Part shown: one piece after another, positions 46,821 through 56,605 of the stretch
Layout of the letters: every line of letters begins with the position of its first letter
How positions within the stretch are numbered: position 1 is the stretch's first letter
The notes under the pieces: model-generated
The model's input: the letters and a program-made list of their open reading frames with translations, nothing else
What the model was told of the DNA's origin: nothing
Database searches by the model: none
Position numbers and translations under genes: made by a program
Source: Aporrectodea caliginosa
Lineage: Eukaryota > Annelida > Clitellata > Crassiclitellata > Lumbricidae
Assembly: GCA_020284085.1 (NCBI GenBank)
Contig: JACEVL010000143.1
Span: 644,983 to 708,982, forward strand
Length of the DNA: 64,000 nucleotides
Reading direction: 5' to 3'

Positions 46821-47045
46821 GTGGTTATAGCAGTTCTACGACAGAATTTATTGTCTGTTTCTATCTGCTTATCGCTGTCAATCTATACCATTCTCTCTTT
46901 ATCCTCAACATTGTCATGGACATTTTATTTGTTAGCCTTCTCTAGGAGTTTACAAAGCCCACTACCAGTATCTCAATATACAATTGTGTCACTGTTTACA
47001 TGGACTAAGTCCTGGAATCCTTTGTCCTACGTTGACGATTCGAAA

Positions 47046-48089
47046 ATGCAAGCTCAAATTCAGAAAGAAGAGAAGCGATTCAAATGTGCAATTTGTAACA
47101 AAGCATTTCCTCAAAATCGAAATCTAGAAATCCATTTTAGAACACACACTGGAGAAAAGCCATACAAATGTAATTTGTGTGATAAAGCATTTTCACAGAA
47201 ACATCATTTGGATTGTCATACAAGAACTCACACTGGAGAAAAACCATACAATTGCAATTTATGTCACAGAGCATTTTCACAGAAACATCATTTGCACAGC
47301 CATTCACGGAGTCACAGTGGAGAAAAACCGCACATCTGCACATTATGCAACAAACTTTTCTCCAGCCTTAGTACTCTTCGTGCACATTCAAGATTCCACA
47401 CTGGAGAAAAGCCATACAAGTGTGGCTTATGTCACATTGCATTTACAGGCAAGAGTCATCTGAAATACCATACAAGAATCCACTCTGGAGAAAAACCATA
47501 TATGTGCATTCTATGCTTCAAAGCATTTGCAGCAATAGGTGCTTTCAAAGTACACACAAGAACCCACACTGGAGAAAAACCATACACTTGCAATTTATGC
47601 CACAAAGCCTTTAGAGTGAAGGATACTCAAGAAATTCACACAAGAACCCACACTGGAGAAAAACCATACAATTGCAATTTATGTCTCAAAGCCTTTACAC
47701 GGAAGAGTACTCTGACAGATCACAGCAGAAGTCACACTGGAGAAAAGCCCTATAAATGCAATATGTGTCACAAAGCATTTGCGTATAGAAGTGGTCTGGA
47801 ATACCATAAAAGAGTCCACACCGGTGAAAAACCACACAGCTGCAGTTTATGCCATAAAACATTTATAGAGAAGAAGAAACTGGATTGTCATACAAGAATT
47901 CACACAGAAGAAAAGCCATACCTTTGCCAGCTATGCAATAAAACGTTTTCGGTACTTGGTCATCTTCGCATGCATTCACGAACCCACACCGGAGAAAAGC
48001 CATACGTGTGCAAATTGTGTCAAAGAGCATTTTCACAAATTGGTTCTCTCAGAAACCACATGAAAACACATCCTGGAGGAGCGGCCTAA
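47046..48089 (+). CDS. C2H2 zinc-finger protein ZNF-4 (12 fingers)
   Basis: Twelve consecutive C-x2-C-x12-H-x3-H fingers of 28 residues, each FxC/YxC...HTGEKP, ending THPGGAA and a stop. Every Cys and His is present, with only small linker variants (HSGEKP, HTEEKP). I place the start at ATG 47046 (MQAQIQKEEKRFKC): the frame is open upstream to 46821 but that part is hydrophobic and AT-rich and looks like UTR or intron. About 347 aa. Only ZNF gene here on the plus strand, and without the C-terminal motif of ZNF-2, -3 and -5. Likely a nuclear sequence-specific DNA-binding protein; target unknown. Best candidate here for an intact gene. Confidence 0.88.
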   Translation: MQAQIQKEEKRFKCAICNKAFPQNRNLEIHFRTHTGEKPYKCNLCDKAFSQKHHLDCHTRTHTGEKPYNCNLCHRAFSQKHHLHSHSRSHSGEKPHICTLCNKLFSSLSTLRAHSRFHTGEKPYKCGLCHIAFTGKSHLKYHTRIHSGEKPYMCILCFKAFAAIGAFKVHTRTHTGEKPYTCNLCHKAFRVKDTQEIHTRTHTGEKPYNCNLCLKAFTRKSTLTDHSRSHTGEKPYKCNMCHKAFAYRSGLEYHKRVHTGEKPHSCSLCHKTFIEKKKLDCHTRIHTEEKPYLCQLCNKTFSVLGHLRMHSRTHTGEKPYVCKLCQRAFSQIGSLRNHMKTHPGGAA

Positions 48090-49419
48090 AAGAAACATTC
48101 TATGAGGTTATTGGTATAAAGACCTCTGTGAAAACTTGCAGTGGAGGAAAGTTATATATGGATATATCATGTCGAAACTCTCTGTCTAGTGTTACACAAG
48201 AATGTCATGGAAATAGTTTGGTTACGGAATTCAGTTGATCCACATAAGATAACAGCTGTGTTGAAGGCTAATCAGCAAAATCCCTGCATACACTTTTATC
48301 CAGCCATAAGTTAATTCCAGATGAAATACTGCTTTCAGGAAATCATTCTACAGTTAGTCTTGACATAAATCTCCTTTTCTCTGGCACCCTATAGTTGTGG
48401 AGTCTATGATTAAATACTTTAAATCGAAACGTTTATGGAACATGACCAGCATCATGCCTGAGAATCAACAAATAGATAAATTTCAGAACCTATTTGAAAT
48501 TCATAGAATCAGCGAAGAGGTACATTTCAGGACCTATTTGAAATGCATCTTTAAGTTACTTTTTTGAGCACAGATTGCATAAAAGTTTCTTTGTTTCAGC
48601 GTTTTAATTTTCCACCAAAAATACCATTAACAGTCGTTCTATAATTATTACGATGCTGGATCTATGTTCATTTTATGATACTTGTCCAATAATTATATTA
48701 GTTTTGTGTTCAGGCATCAACATTGTTCATCGAATCTGCTCCAGATTTGAGCAATTTTGGATTTTACTGCCACATAAAATAAGGCATTTTCAATACCAAA
48801 TGGGTTGTTATGTTATAATTATATGAGAGTCTAAAATTTCACCATGTATTTTAGTTTGTCGTTTATACAATGTTAAGCCCACAAGTAACAGGCTGTTTAT
48901 GACCGGAAAATGGATGTCATGTCAATGAAATGTATGTGATTATGATATTATTCTTATTTTTAAATTGCACTGGCTACTTTGTATATGTAACGTTGTTGCC
49001 CTTCTATACAAGCTAATTCACCGTGCAGTACTCGGCTGCTTTTTGATTGGTATCCAGCTTCTATTTCAGCATAGGAATGTTTTAATCAATGCCACTTCCA
49101 TTTAGGGAAACAGTTTTTTTTCATCAATCCAGTTTCCATTTTAAAGTGACAATATCAAATAACTTAGTAGACGAAATGTCTGTAGACGAAGCGTCGTGTC
49201 ATACACCGTGTGACCGTGTTTCATGAATCAGGAAAGCAAACAGAAACCAGTTACATTCGTAAACTCGAGATTTCTGCATTATGCTAGCAGTCTTCCAACA
49301 CAGACATGTTCTTGGAAAAAAGCTCTAAAATTTTTAATGTATCCGACAGACAATGACTTTGATAAGGCAAAATACATTTTCTTAGAAAAAATATTTTAAA
49401 TGAAAATTACATTCAGATG
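48090..49419. other. spacer between ZNF-4 and ZNF-3
   Basis: No gene. FB-W right-end-like piece at 49045-49205 (reversed units then GACGAAATGTCTGTAGACGA). 49220-49250 matches the downstream flank of ZNF-2. Confidence 0.5.
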
Positions 49420-51247
49420 TTAATCTTCGAACAGGTCAGCAAAGTCAGCATCCACTGGAGAATAACAGTTCTGAAAACAGTGCTCCGTGAATTCCTTTTC
49501 TATTTGAAACATGTTGTTGCATAATACACAACCAAATTCTTTCGCAAGAAAAGGATCGTAAGCAGTAACAGAAGAATTTTGAATTCCAAATACTTTCCGT
49601 TTTTGATCTTCAGCCGAATCACTTTTCATAGGGATATTCAAATCTTCAGTCTGCTTAAACATTTTTCCACATAACTTGACTTTGTATGATTTTTCTTCAA
49701 AATGGGTTTTTGAATGCGTATGCAGGTGATGCTTCTCTGCAAATGCCTTGCAACATTTTTCACATTTGTACGGTTTCTCTCCAGAATGGGTTCTCATATG
49801 GCGTTTCAAAGCACTATTTTGTGCAAAAGATTTGTGACATAGGCTACACATGTATGGTTTCTCTCCAGTGTGGGTTCTCATATGAATATTCAAATAACCT
49901 TTAATTGAAAATGCCTTGTGGCAAAATTGACATTTATGTGGTCTTTCTCCACTATGGAGCCCTGAATGTTTGCATAGGTCATCCTTTGAAGCAAATCCCT
50001 TGTGACATAATTCACACGTATATGGCTTCTCTCCAGTGTGGGTTTTCAAATGTTCAGTCAAATTACCACTGCTTCTAAATGACTTGTGACATAATTTACA
50101 CTTGAATGGCTTCTCTCCAGTGTGGGTTCTTGAGTGATATTTTAAATTACCACTGGTTACAAATGAGCTGTTACATAATTCACACTTAAATGGCTTCTCT
50201 CCAGTGTGGGTTCTCAAGTGTGTTTTCAAACTACCACTGGTTACAAATGACTTTTGACATAATTCACAGGTATATGGTTCTCAGTCCAGTGTGGGTTTTC
50301 AAATGTTCAGTCAAATTACCACTGCTTCTAAATGACTTGTGACATAATTTACACTGGAATGGCTTCTCTCCAGTGTGGGTTCTTGAGTGATATTTCAAAT
50401 TACCACTGGTTACAAATGACCTGTGACATAGTTCACACTTAAATGGCTTCTCTCCAGTGTGGGTGATCGAGTGTGATTTTCAAACTACCACTCAGTTACA
50501 AATGACTTTTGACATAATTTACACTTATATGGTTTCAGTCCAGTGTGGAGTTCTCAAATGTTCATCCAAATTACCCCACTTTCCAAATGACTTTTGACAT
50601 AATTTACACTTATAAGGCTTCTCTCCAGTGTGGGATCCTGAGTGTGTTTTCAAATGACTACTGGTTCGAAATGACTTGTGACATAGATGACATTTACAGT
50701 ATGGTTTCTCACATGGCTTCAAATAAACTTTCAGTGAAAATGCCTTGTGGCAGAATTCACATTTATGTGGTCTATCTCCACTATGGAGCGCTGAATGTTT
50801 ACATAGGTCAGTCTTTGAAGCCAATCCCTTGTTACATAATTCACACATATATGGCTTCTCTCCAGTGTGGGTCTTCAAATGTTCAGTCAAATTACCACTG
50901 CTTCGAAATGACATGTGACATAATTTACACTGGAATGGCTTCTCTTCAGTGTGGGTTCTTGAGTGATTTTTCAAATTACCACTGGTTACAAATGACATGT
51001 GACATAATTCACACTTATATGGCTTCTCTCCAGTGTGGGTTCTCGAGTGTCTTTTCAAACAGCCACTGGTTGCAAATGACTTTTGACATAGTTGACATGT
51101 GTATGGTTTCTCCCCTGTGTGGCTTCTCATATGGACATTCAGATGACTAATACAGGTACATGACTGGTGACATAGTTGACATTTGTATGGTTTGTCTTTG
51201 TTGAGGATTTTAGAATTCTCCCCTTGTTCACCCATCATCACAGGCAA
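49420..51247 (-). CDS. C2H2 zinc-finger protein ZNF-3, frame broken in the middle
   Basis: Start at ATG 51247 or 51235 (MPVMMGEQGENSKILNK, like ZNF-2). First part (to 50525) has eight fingers, one truncated (FSLKVYLKPCEKP). Second part (50229-49420) has about seven fingers and then QNSSVTAYDPFLAKEFGCVL, CNNMFQIEKEFTEHC...CYSPVDADF, the terminal motif shared with ZNF-2 and ZNF-5. Between them (50230-50540) the finger code continues in all frames, with small indels near 50279, 50465-50500 and 50550. Joined length would be about 600 aa. Fingers VTSGNLK/RSSGNLTE/DLCKH recur as a block. Either a young pseudogene or an assembly defect. Confidence 0.75.
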
Positions 51248-52019
51248 CTTTTGGAGAAAAAACTTGAACTTATGTGTTTTCTACCGAATGTGCTTTATCA
51301 AATGGGCAGTCAAACAACTAATTTGAGTAAAACTTTTGTGAAACAATTAAAATTCTTGTGCATTATCTCCAGTATGAGTTTCCGTGGCACTTTAGTTCAT
51401 CACTTCTTGTAAGATTTATTACTCAGAATTCATACGTGCATCGTTCTTCACCTGTGTGAATTGATTCCATTGTTTCTCATTTTTTTCCTATTCATTCCTT
51501 TGTTACTCCCAAATGAAAAAAATCTTGGTTTTCATTTATTGAATAGGCCTACTAGTTGACAGTTGTGTCGAACTATTCAGTTGCCTTTAAAGCACTTCTC
51601 TGATCTTCCTATAGATTATGTCTTTTGTAGTCTTCAGTTGGGTGATGTCCATTCTCCGGCAACAATACATGTTGAAGGTTGACTTATGAAGCATTCGTTG
51701 ACTTTTCTTTGATTTCTCATCAAAATCATAACGCTTTTATTCCTATTAATGAAGGTACAGTCCCTGTTAAGAGACATACATGATATTTTACTCATAGCAA
51801 TTTAAAACAATAGACCTTATAAAAAAATGCTGGTTCCATATGGCCCACTAGGCCTACATTAGGGCACAAGGAAAAATATTGTGCCATATGATGACTTAAG
51901 ATGGTATTTTGGTTATGCATGGTAACTTACTGCTGATGTTGATAAACTGTATAAAGCTACCCATTTTTAAACTGACTCGATAATATTATAGAATTAACAA
52001 CAAAATAATGCCCTCTCTG
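51248..52019. other. 5' flank of ZNF-3, duplicated from or to ZNF-2
   Basis: No gene. Matches 22464-23270 in order (GCACTTTAGTTCATCACTTC, CATCGTTCTTCACCTGT, TTGCCTTTAAAGCAC, GATCTTCCTATAGATTATGT). The word GCCTTTAAAG is also upstream of ZNF-5 (59881-59892). Confidence 0.7.
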
Positions 52020-52187
52020 GATAAAGGTCAAGTGATAGCCTTTGTTCTCCTTGACTTGTCTGCTGCTGTTTATACTGTTAACCAATCCCTTCTTTTGCAT
52101 CGTATCCAACACTGGTCTGAGGTTTCTGGTCTTCCACTAAATTGGTTTTGTAATTTCTTAACCCGCTTACTCAATCAGTATATTTAA
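52020..52187 (+). pseudogene. CR1/L2-like RT fragment in the duplicated block
   Basis: Plus frame DKGQVIAFVLLDLSAAVYTV, then LLLHRIQHWSEVSGLPLNWF, then TRLLNQYI and stop. LDLSAAxxTV is RT motif A (the usual FDT is changed to VYT). A weaker copy is at 23280-23370 in the ZNF-2 flank. Confidence 0.8.
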
Positions 52188-52270
52188 ATGGCAAATATTC
52201 ATGTACTGGACGTGGTTCGGTTTCAGGAATGGCAATCGTTCTTACATTCTAGAATCCATCATTAGAAACA

Positions 52271-52528
52271 TAATAATAATAATATTTTCGTTTATTGGAC
52301 TATCCAGTTGACAAACTGCAACCGGTTACAGTGTACAATTATGCAATTGAAACAATTCACAAGAACACAAATGACAGAAGACATAAATCTTAACTACCAA
52401 CAGAACAGACAGCCTGCAATACACGGCGCTAATAGCAGCCTACAAAGCATGTCTGCCCTACGAGACTTGAATTCAGTACCTCTCGCTCTCTATGCCAGTG
52501 TGTTATCCAATGCACTATCAACATTGAA
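52271..52528 (-). mobile_element. tRNA-derived SINE, family 2 (minus copy)
   Basis: Reverse copy: ATT tail at 52271, CAACCGGTTACAGTGTACA, ACGGCGCTAATAGCAGCCTA, head ATCCAATGCACTATC. It sits inside the duplicated ZNF-3 flank; the ZNF-2 flank has no SINE at the equivalent point. Confidence 0.8.
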
Positions 52529-52632
52529 GTATCCTTTGTAATATCAACGGAGAATCATTTAATTCAACAGATTATCTTGACACTCATTGGGACAACTGTT
52601 ATCCACTGCATTTGATGGGCAGAAATATTAAA

Positions 52633-52655
52633 TGTATGTATGTATGTATGTATGA
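52633..52655. repeat. (TATG)n SINE tail
   Basis: Five to six TATG units directly 3' of the reverse SINE. Confidence 0.8.
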
Positions 52656-52665
52656 GCACTTGTTA

Positions 52666-52864
52666 TAGCGCCCCTTCAAGATTTCTACTTAGAGGCGCTC
52701 CCGACTACAGCGCGGACACTGAATTGGAGTTTCACGCCGAAGCGCATGAGCAATTGCGAGTGAAGGACTTGCCCAGAGTCCCTACAAGGCGGCTTGAGGT
52801 GGATTCGAACCCGCAACCCTCCGCTTGCAAGGCACCGAACCTACCACTACAACACAACGCCCCA
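52666..52864 (-). mobile_element. tRNA-derived SINE, family 1 (minus copy)
   Basis: Reverse complement of the family-1 SINE: TTATAGCGCCCC, GAGGCGCTCCCGACTACAGC, GCGCATGAGCAATTGC, GGATTCGAACCCGCAACCC, head end CGCCCCA. Confidence 0.82.
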
Positions 52865-53439
52865 CAATGGCCAATGAACTGCTCTAATGGACAGCTACTT
52901 AAGGGATGATTTTCATGGGTTCCCAAAAAGGTGCTTTGTAAAGGTCCAGATATAAAATTTCAGTCTTTTCACTTTTGGAACTGAGTAACTCACTTGCTGT
53001 TTTTAGCATGGATTTTGTTGTGCTCATATACTATTTCTGGTACTGATAAAGTAACTAGTACATGTACGTATAGTTGTGAGTTGTGAAATATGAACCAAGA
53101 GCTGCTATATTTGCATGTCTTCAAGAATATCAATGACAAATGAGAAGGTTTTGAGTCGTCTCGATCACTGTAGCTTACTTGTTGCTGGTATTAAAAATCA
53201 ACCGTTGTGAAATCAACTTAGAGTCCAGAATTCTTTTGCTATGGGTCAAACGTAAACATCTAAAACTGGAACATAATTATAACCTGCATGCTCAAAGTGT
53301 TGAACTGGTGAATGATTTTATTCTGTTACTATACCAAGATATGGTAGATTTTTCCCTCTATCTGTTCATACTGCTGAGCCCCTTATTTCAATTTACTCTC
53401 GGCTAAAGTCTAACCTTTTCCAAACTGCCCAACCACCAC
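52865..53439. other. spacer
   Basis: No convincing gene. The stretch 53150-53440 may be older retroelement sequence leading into the next feature. Confidence 0.4.
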
Positions 53440-53880
53440 AGGCTCTCCATCTTAGTCGACTGATCGCTTGAATATTGACCAGATCATGTATTGATTTTGG
53501 TGTGCTTTCCATCCGCACCCGTATTGCCTTCAAAATCTGACTCCACATGTGTCACATCCACTCTGAAAACTTTCCCTCATGCATGGCATCCATGGTCATG
53601 CCACGTTCTGTTTCCAAACTACAGGACTCCTATCGTCCATGCGAGGGGATTTCACCATACTTGCACAAACCTGAAGTTTGGAAATCGTGCTTTCTCTATC
53701 TCAGGACCCTTAGAATGGAATAGTCTTCCATCTTCGCCAGTGCACATCTGTTGCCCAGTTTAAAACAAAATTAAAAATTCATCTGTTCACATTGCACTAT
53801 GATTAAGAATCTAGCGAAAAGCGCTCTCGTGCAAGACCTGTCTTGTTAAAGCGTGCTATAAATTTTCATTTCTGTTGTAC
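53440..53880 (+). pseudogene. CR1/L2-like 3' end (plus)
   Basis: Plus frame has GNRAFSISGPLEWNSLPSSP, then a frameshift, then CTSVAQFKTKLKIHLFTLHY and stop, the typical extreme C-terminus of CR1/L2-type ORF2. Followed by AAAAGCGCTCTCGTGCAAGA, CGTGCTATAAATTTTCATTT and AAT units. Confidence 0.78.
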
Positions 53881-53884
53881 ATTG

Positions 53885-53901
53885 TATTGTATAGTAATGC
53901 A

Positions 53902-53941
<40 letters not shown>

Positions 53942-53945
53942 GAGA
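53885..53945. repeat. microsatellite (AAT)n between two retroelement tails
   Basis: Short AAT run with minor interruptions at about 53900-53941. Confidence 0.9.
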
Positions 53946-53978
53946 TTTGAGTGTCGTAGTTCGTAAGCAGTCGATGAC

Positions 53979-54390
53979 TCAAAGCAACGATTCAGAAGCA
54001 CTTTGAGGAGCAGGGATAAGTAACTCAAGATGGTCCTGTGTGAAAAGTTCAGTTTTAAGATGTTTCTTGAAGACAGCGAGGGCTGTGGAATTTCTAATGT
54101 CCGTAGGAAGATTGTTCCATATTCGAGGGTCTGCAGAGATGAAGGATCTTGATGCAGTTGTTGTGTGACAGCGGTGCAAGACTAGGGTTCGGTTTCCGGA
54201 AGATCGCATGTTCCTTGAAAGCATGTGAATTTGAAGGAGGTCGGAGAGGTATGAGGGAGTTTTCGTTGTTACGCAGTTGTAGGTGATGATGGCGATTTTG
54301 TATACAATTCGTTCTTTAACTGGTAGCCAGTGAAGGGATTTGAGGAGTGGTTTGTTGCTGGTACGATAAGAGGAGTTGCAGACGACAAGA
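53979..54390 (-). pseudogene. CR1/L2-like 3' end (minus)
   Basis: Minus frame open for about 137 codons: PLLKSLHWLPVKERIVYKIA, TPSYLSDLLQIH, ASRSFISADPRIWNNLPTDI, AVFKKHLKTELF, stop at 53979. Matches the region after the RT domain of CR1/L2-like elements. 5' truncated (RT missing) but the frame is undamaged, so fairly young. Not the same copy as the plus-strand one beside it. Confidence 0.82.
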
Positions 54391-55369
54391 AAAATAATTT
54401 TAATAATCTGTCCAGGTAAACATGTAGGCCTAGGTTAGCGTCATAAATTATTACTATTTATTAGCGCATCATAGCATTATTATTTTAGCATTATTATTTT
54501 TCATCAATGCAACTTCAACTTTGGCGAGATATCTTTTCATCAACCCAACTTCTATTTAAGCAAGAATTATTTTTCATCAATCCAGCTTCGGTAAATCCGG
54601 AAATTATCTACGGAACCGTCCGCAAATAAATCGGTAAATCATATCAATCGATTTCCTTCTGTTTAACCAATTATAACTACCAGGTATAGGCCTACTAATG
54701 CATTAATTGGGCCATGGCACGTTATTTGAAATAATGTACGACGCTATTTGTTTAACTTAAAGTCAGAAAATAATTTACGACGCTAAACTACACGTTTACC
54801 CATATTGAAACGAATGGTACAATCTTGGAATATAAATCGCCAGCATCTTCAACCAGTTAGATTTCACGTGACCAGACCGTCGGTAAGGTTTATTGCGCTT
54901 GGCTTGTAGTGTAGGCAGATAAAGAAAATTTGCACACGATTAACAGATATCATGAAATAGGTAATTTACATACACTTAAGAAATACCTGAGAAATTAACG
55001 CAATGCTAAGGCATACCATTATTTGAACAGAAATTCTAATATCTGATATCGGTTTGACGAGTTCTTGAAAATGGCGTAATCTGAAAAGAAATTCTTAAGT
55101 AGAAACGGGATCTCGAGTATGAACTGGTGTTCCCTCTACCGACTGATAATTTGCGCGCTATATCATTCTCTCGTCACACATCACTGTTTGCTGATTTTAT
55201 GCTGTAGCATCACAACACGAAGGTCTTTCATCATTTCACTATTAGTGAATTATGTCAGGATTAAAACGGTTTTGGAATTTTAAAAATCGATGAATATTGA
55301 TTATTATTTTACTAGTTATTTTCATATAACCAGGAAGCGGTCCCTTATTTCCCGGACACAGTGTAGCAT
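54391..55369. other. spacer with FB-W units
   Basis: No gene. Reversed FB-W units at 54495-54595 (CATCAATCCAGCTTC, CAACCCAACTTCTATTTAAG). Confidence 0.5.
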
Positions 55370-55620
55370 GGATTCTCCCCAGGGCGAGTCCTCAAATGAT
55401 CGTTCAAATAAACAAATGATTTTGTGGCATAACTGACCCTCATGTGGTCTTTTTATGGATCACTGAATGCTTTTTATCGAAAGACCACTGCAAACACATT
55501 GTGACATATATCACACTTGAATGGTTTATCTCCAGTGACAACAGTGGGTTCTCATGTGGATTTTCAACAACTCATCCATATACAATTCATAATTTTTTAT
55601 AAACTTGACATGTAAAAATC
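55370..55620 (-). pseudogene. C2H2 zinc-finger gene remnant
   Basis: Minus-strand pieces in shifting frames: ELLKIHMRTH, KPFKCDICHN, a finger end near KAFSDP, then QLCHK and LNDHLRTRPGENP. About three degraded fingers with stops and indels. Same orientation as ZNF-5 (1 kb beyond), so probably a dead neighbour or a lost 3' part. Confidence 0.65.
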
Positions 55621-56454
55621 CACAGAACTATTCCATTTTACTATTCCTCATGGCATAATGATTTTGCCATAATACACACTTAACATAACATAACATTTCA
55701 AGAGTTTAAAGTGGTTCAGAAGCCTCCTCTTGCTTTTTCACAAGACTGGAACTTCTAATAACCAGTGACCAGGATTTTACCAATGGTCTGCGAAGTTCCC
55801 TCCTCTAGAATTTAAGTCTCGCTACGTGCCTGGTTAGAACCACTGCAAATAAACCTGGAACGTTTAATTGCCCATTCTCCCTAGCTTCTTCAAAAAGCTG
55901 TTACAGTGTACACTGAGACAGTACTATCAGTTAAGCCATTCCACGAGTCTGCAACTCTTGCTCCAAAGCATTTCTGCCCTAATGTTCCTCTTGGGTTCTT
56001 AAAAAAATTATACTTGTGTCCTCGAGTTGCCTTGTTTGCTGCTAATTTACATTACATTACACTTATATGATGTTACGTTATAGAAAAGTACCATTCTATT
56101 ATAGAAGTTCTAAAAGTAAAAATAAGTAAAGTGTCCAAATTCCAGCAGACAAACTGAAACTAAAGTGAAACACAGCTTTTCATTTCTATTTAATTTACTT
56201 TCTTTTTTGATAAATACGCAAATCAACAAAATAATCAAACATTGTGTTACAGTTTTCTAGTAAGGCAAACTCTACAAGCGATGATAAAATAATGTGACAA
56301 AAACTATTAAATAAATCCAAACTGGAAGCACTTAAACCTCTATAGAGAAAATAGTAGTTCCAGTATTTTCAACAATCTAGCAGACTATGAACTTTATATC
56401 AAGTAACTTTATATCATGTAATCTTCCTGCGTACTTGTCAGTTTGAATTAATAA
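55621..56454. other. spacer downstream of ZNF-5
   Basis: AT-rich. 56425-56460 carries GTCAGTTTGAATTAATAAA, a SINE family 4 tail. No gene. Confidence 0.5.
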
Positions 56455-56600
56455 ACTATTATTATTATAATAATTATAATAATAATATTAATTATTAATA
56501 ATATTAATATAATAATAATAATAATAATAATAACAACTACTACTACTGCTGCTACTACTAATACAACTACTACTACTATTATTATTGCAATTATTACTAC
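56455..56600. repeat. imperfect microsatellite (ATT/AAT, ACT)n
   Basis: Mixed ATT, AAT and ACT units just downstream of the ZNF-5 stop codon. Confidence 0.9.
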
Positions 56601-56605
56601 TATGA

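Noticed and set aside
46821..47045. Hydrophobic N-terminal extension of ZNF-4 as a signal peptide
   Set aside because: C2H2 arrays are nuclear, and the extension is AT-rich with poor protein character; ATG 47046 is the better start.
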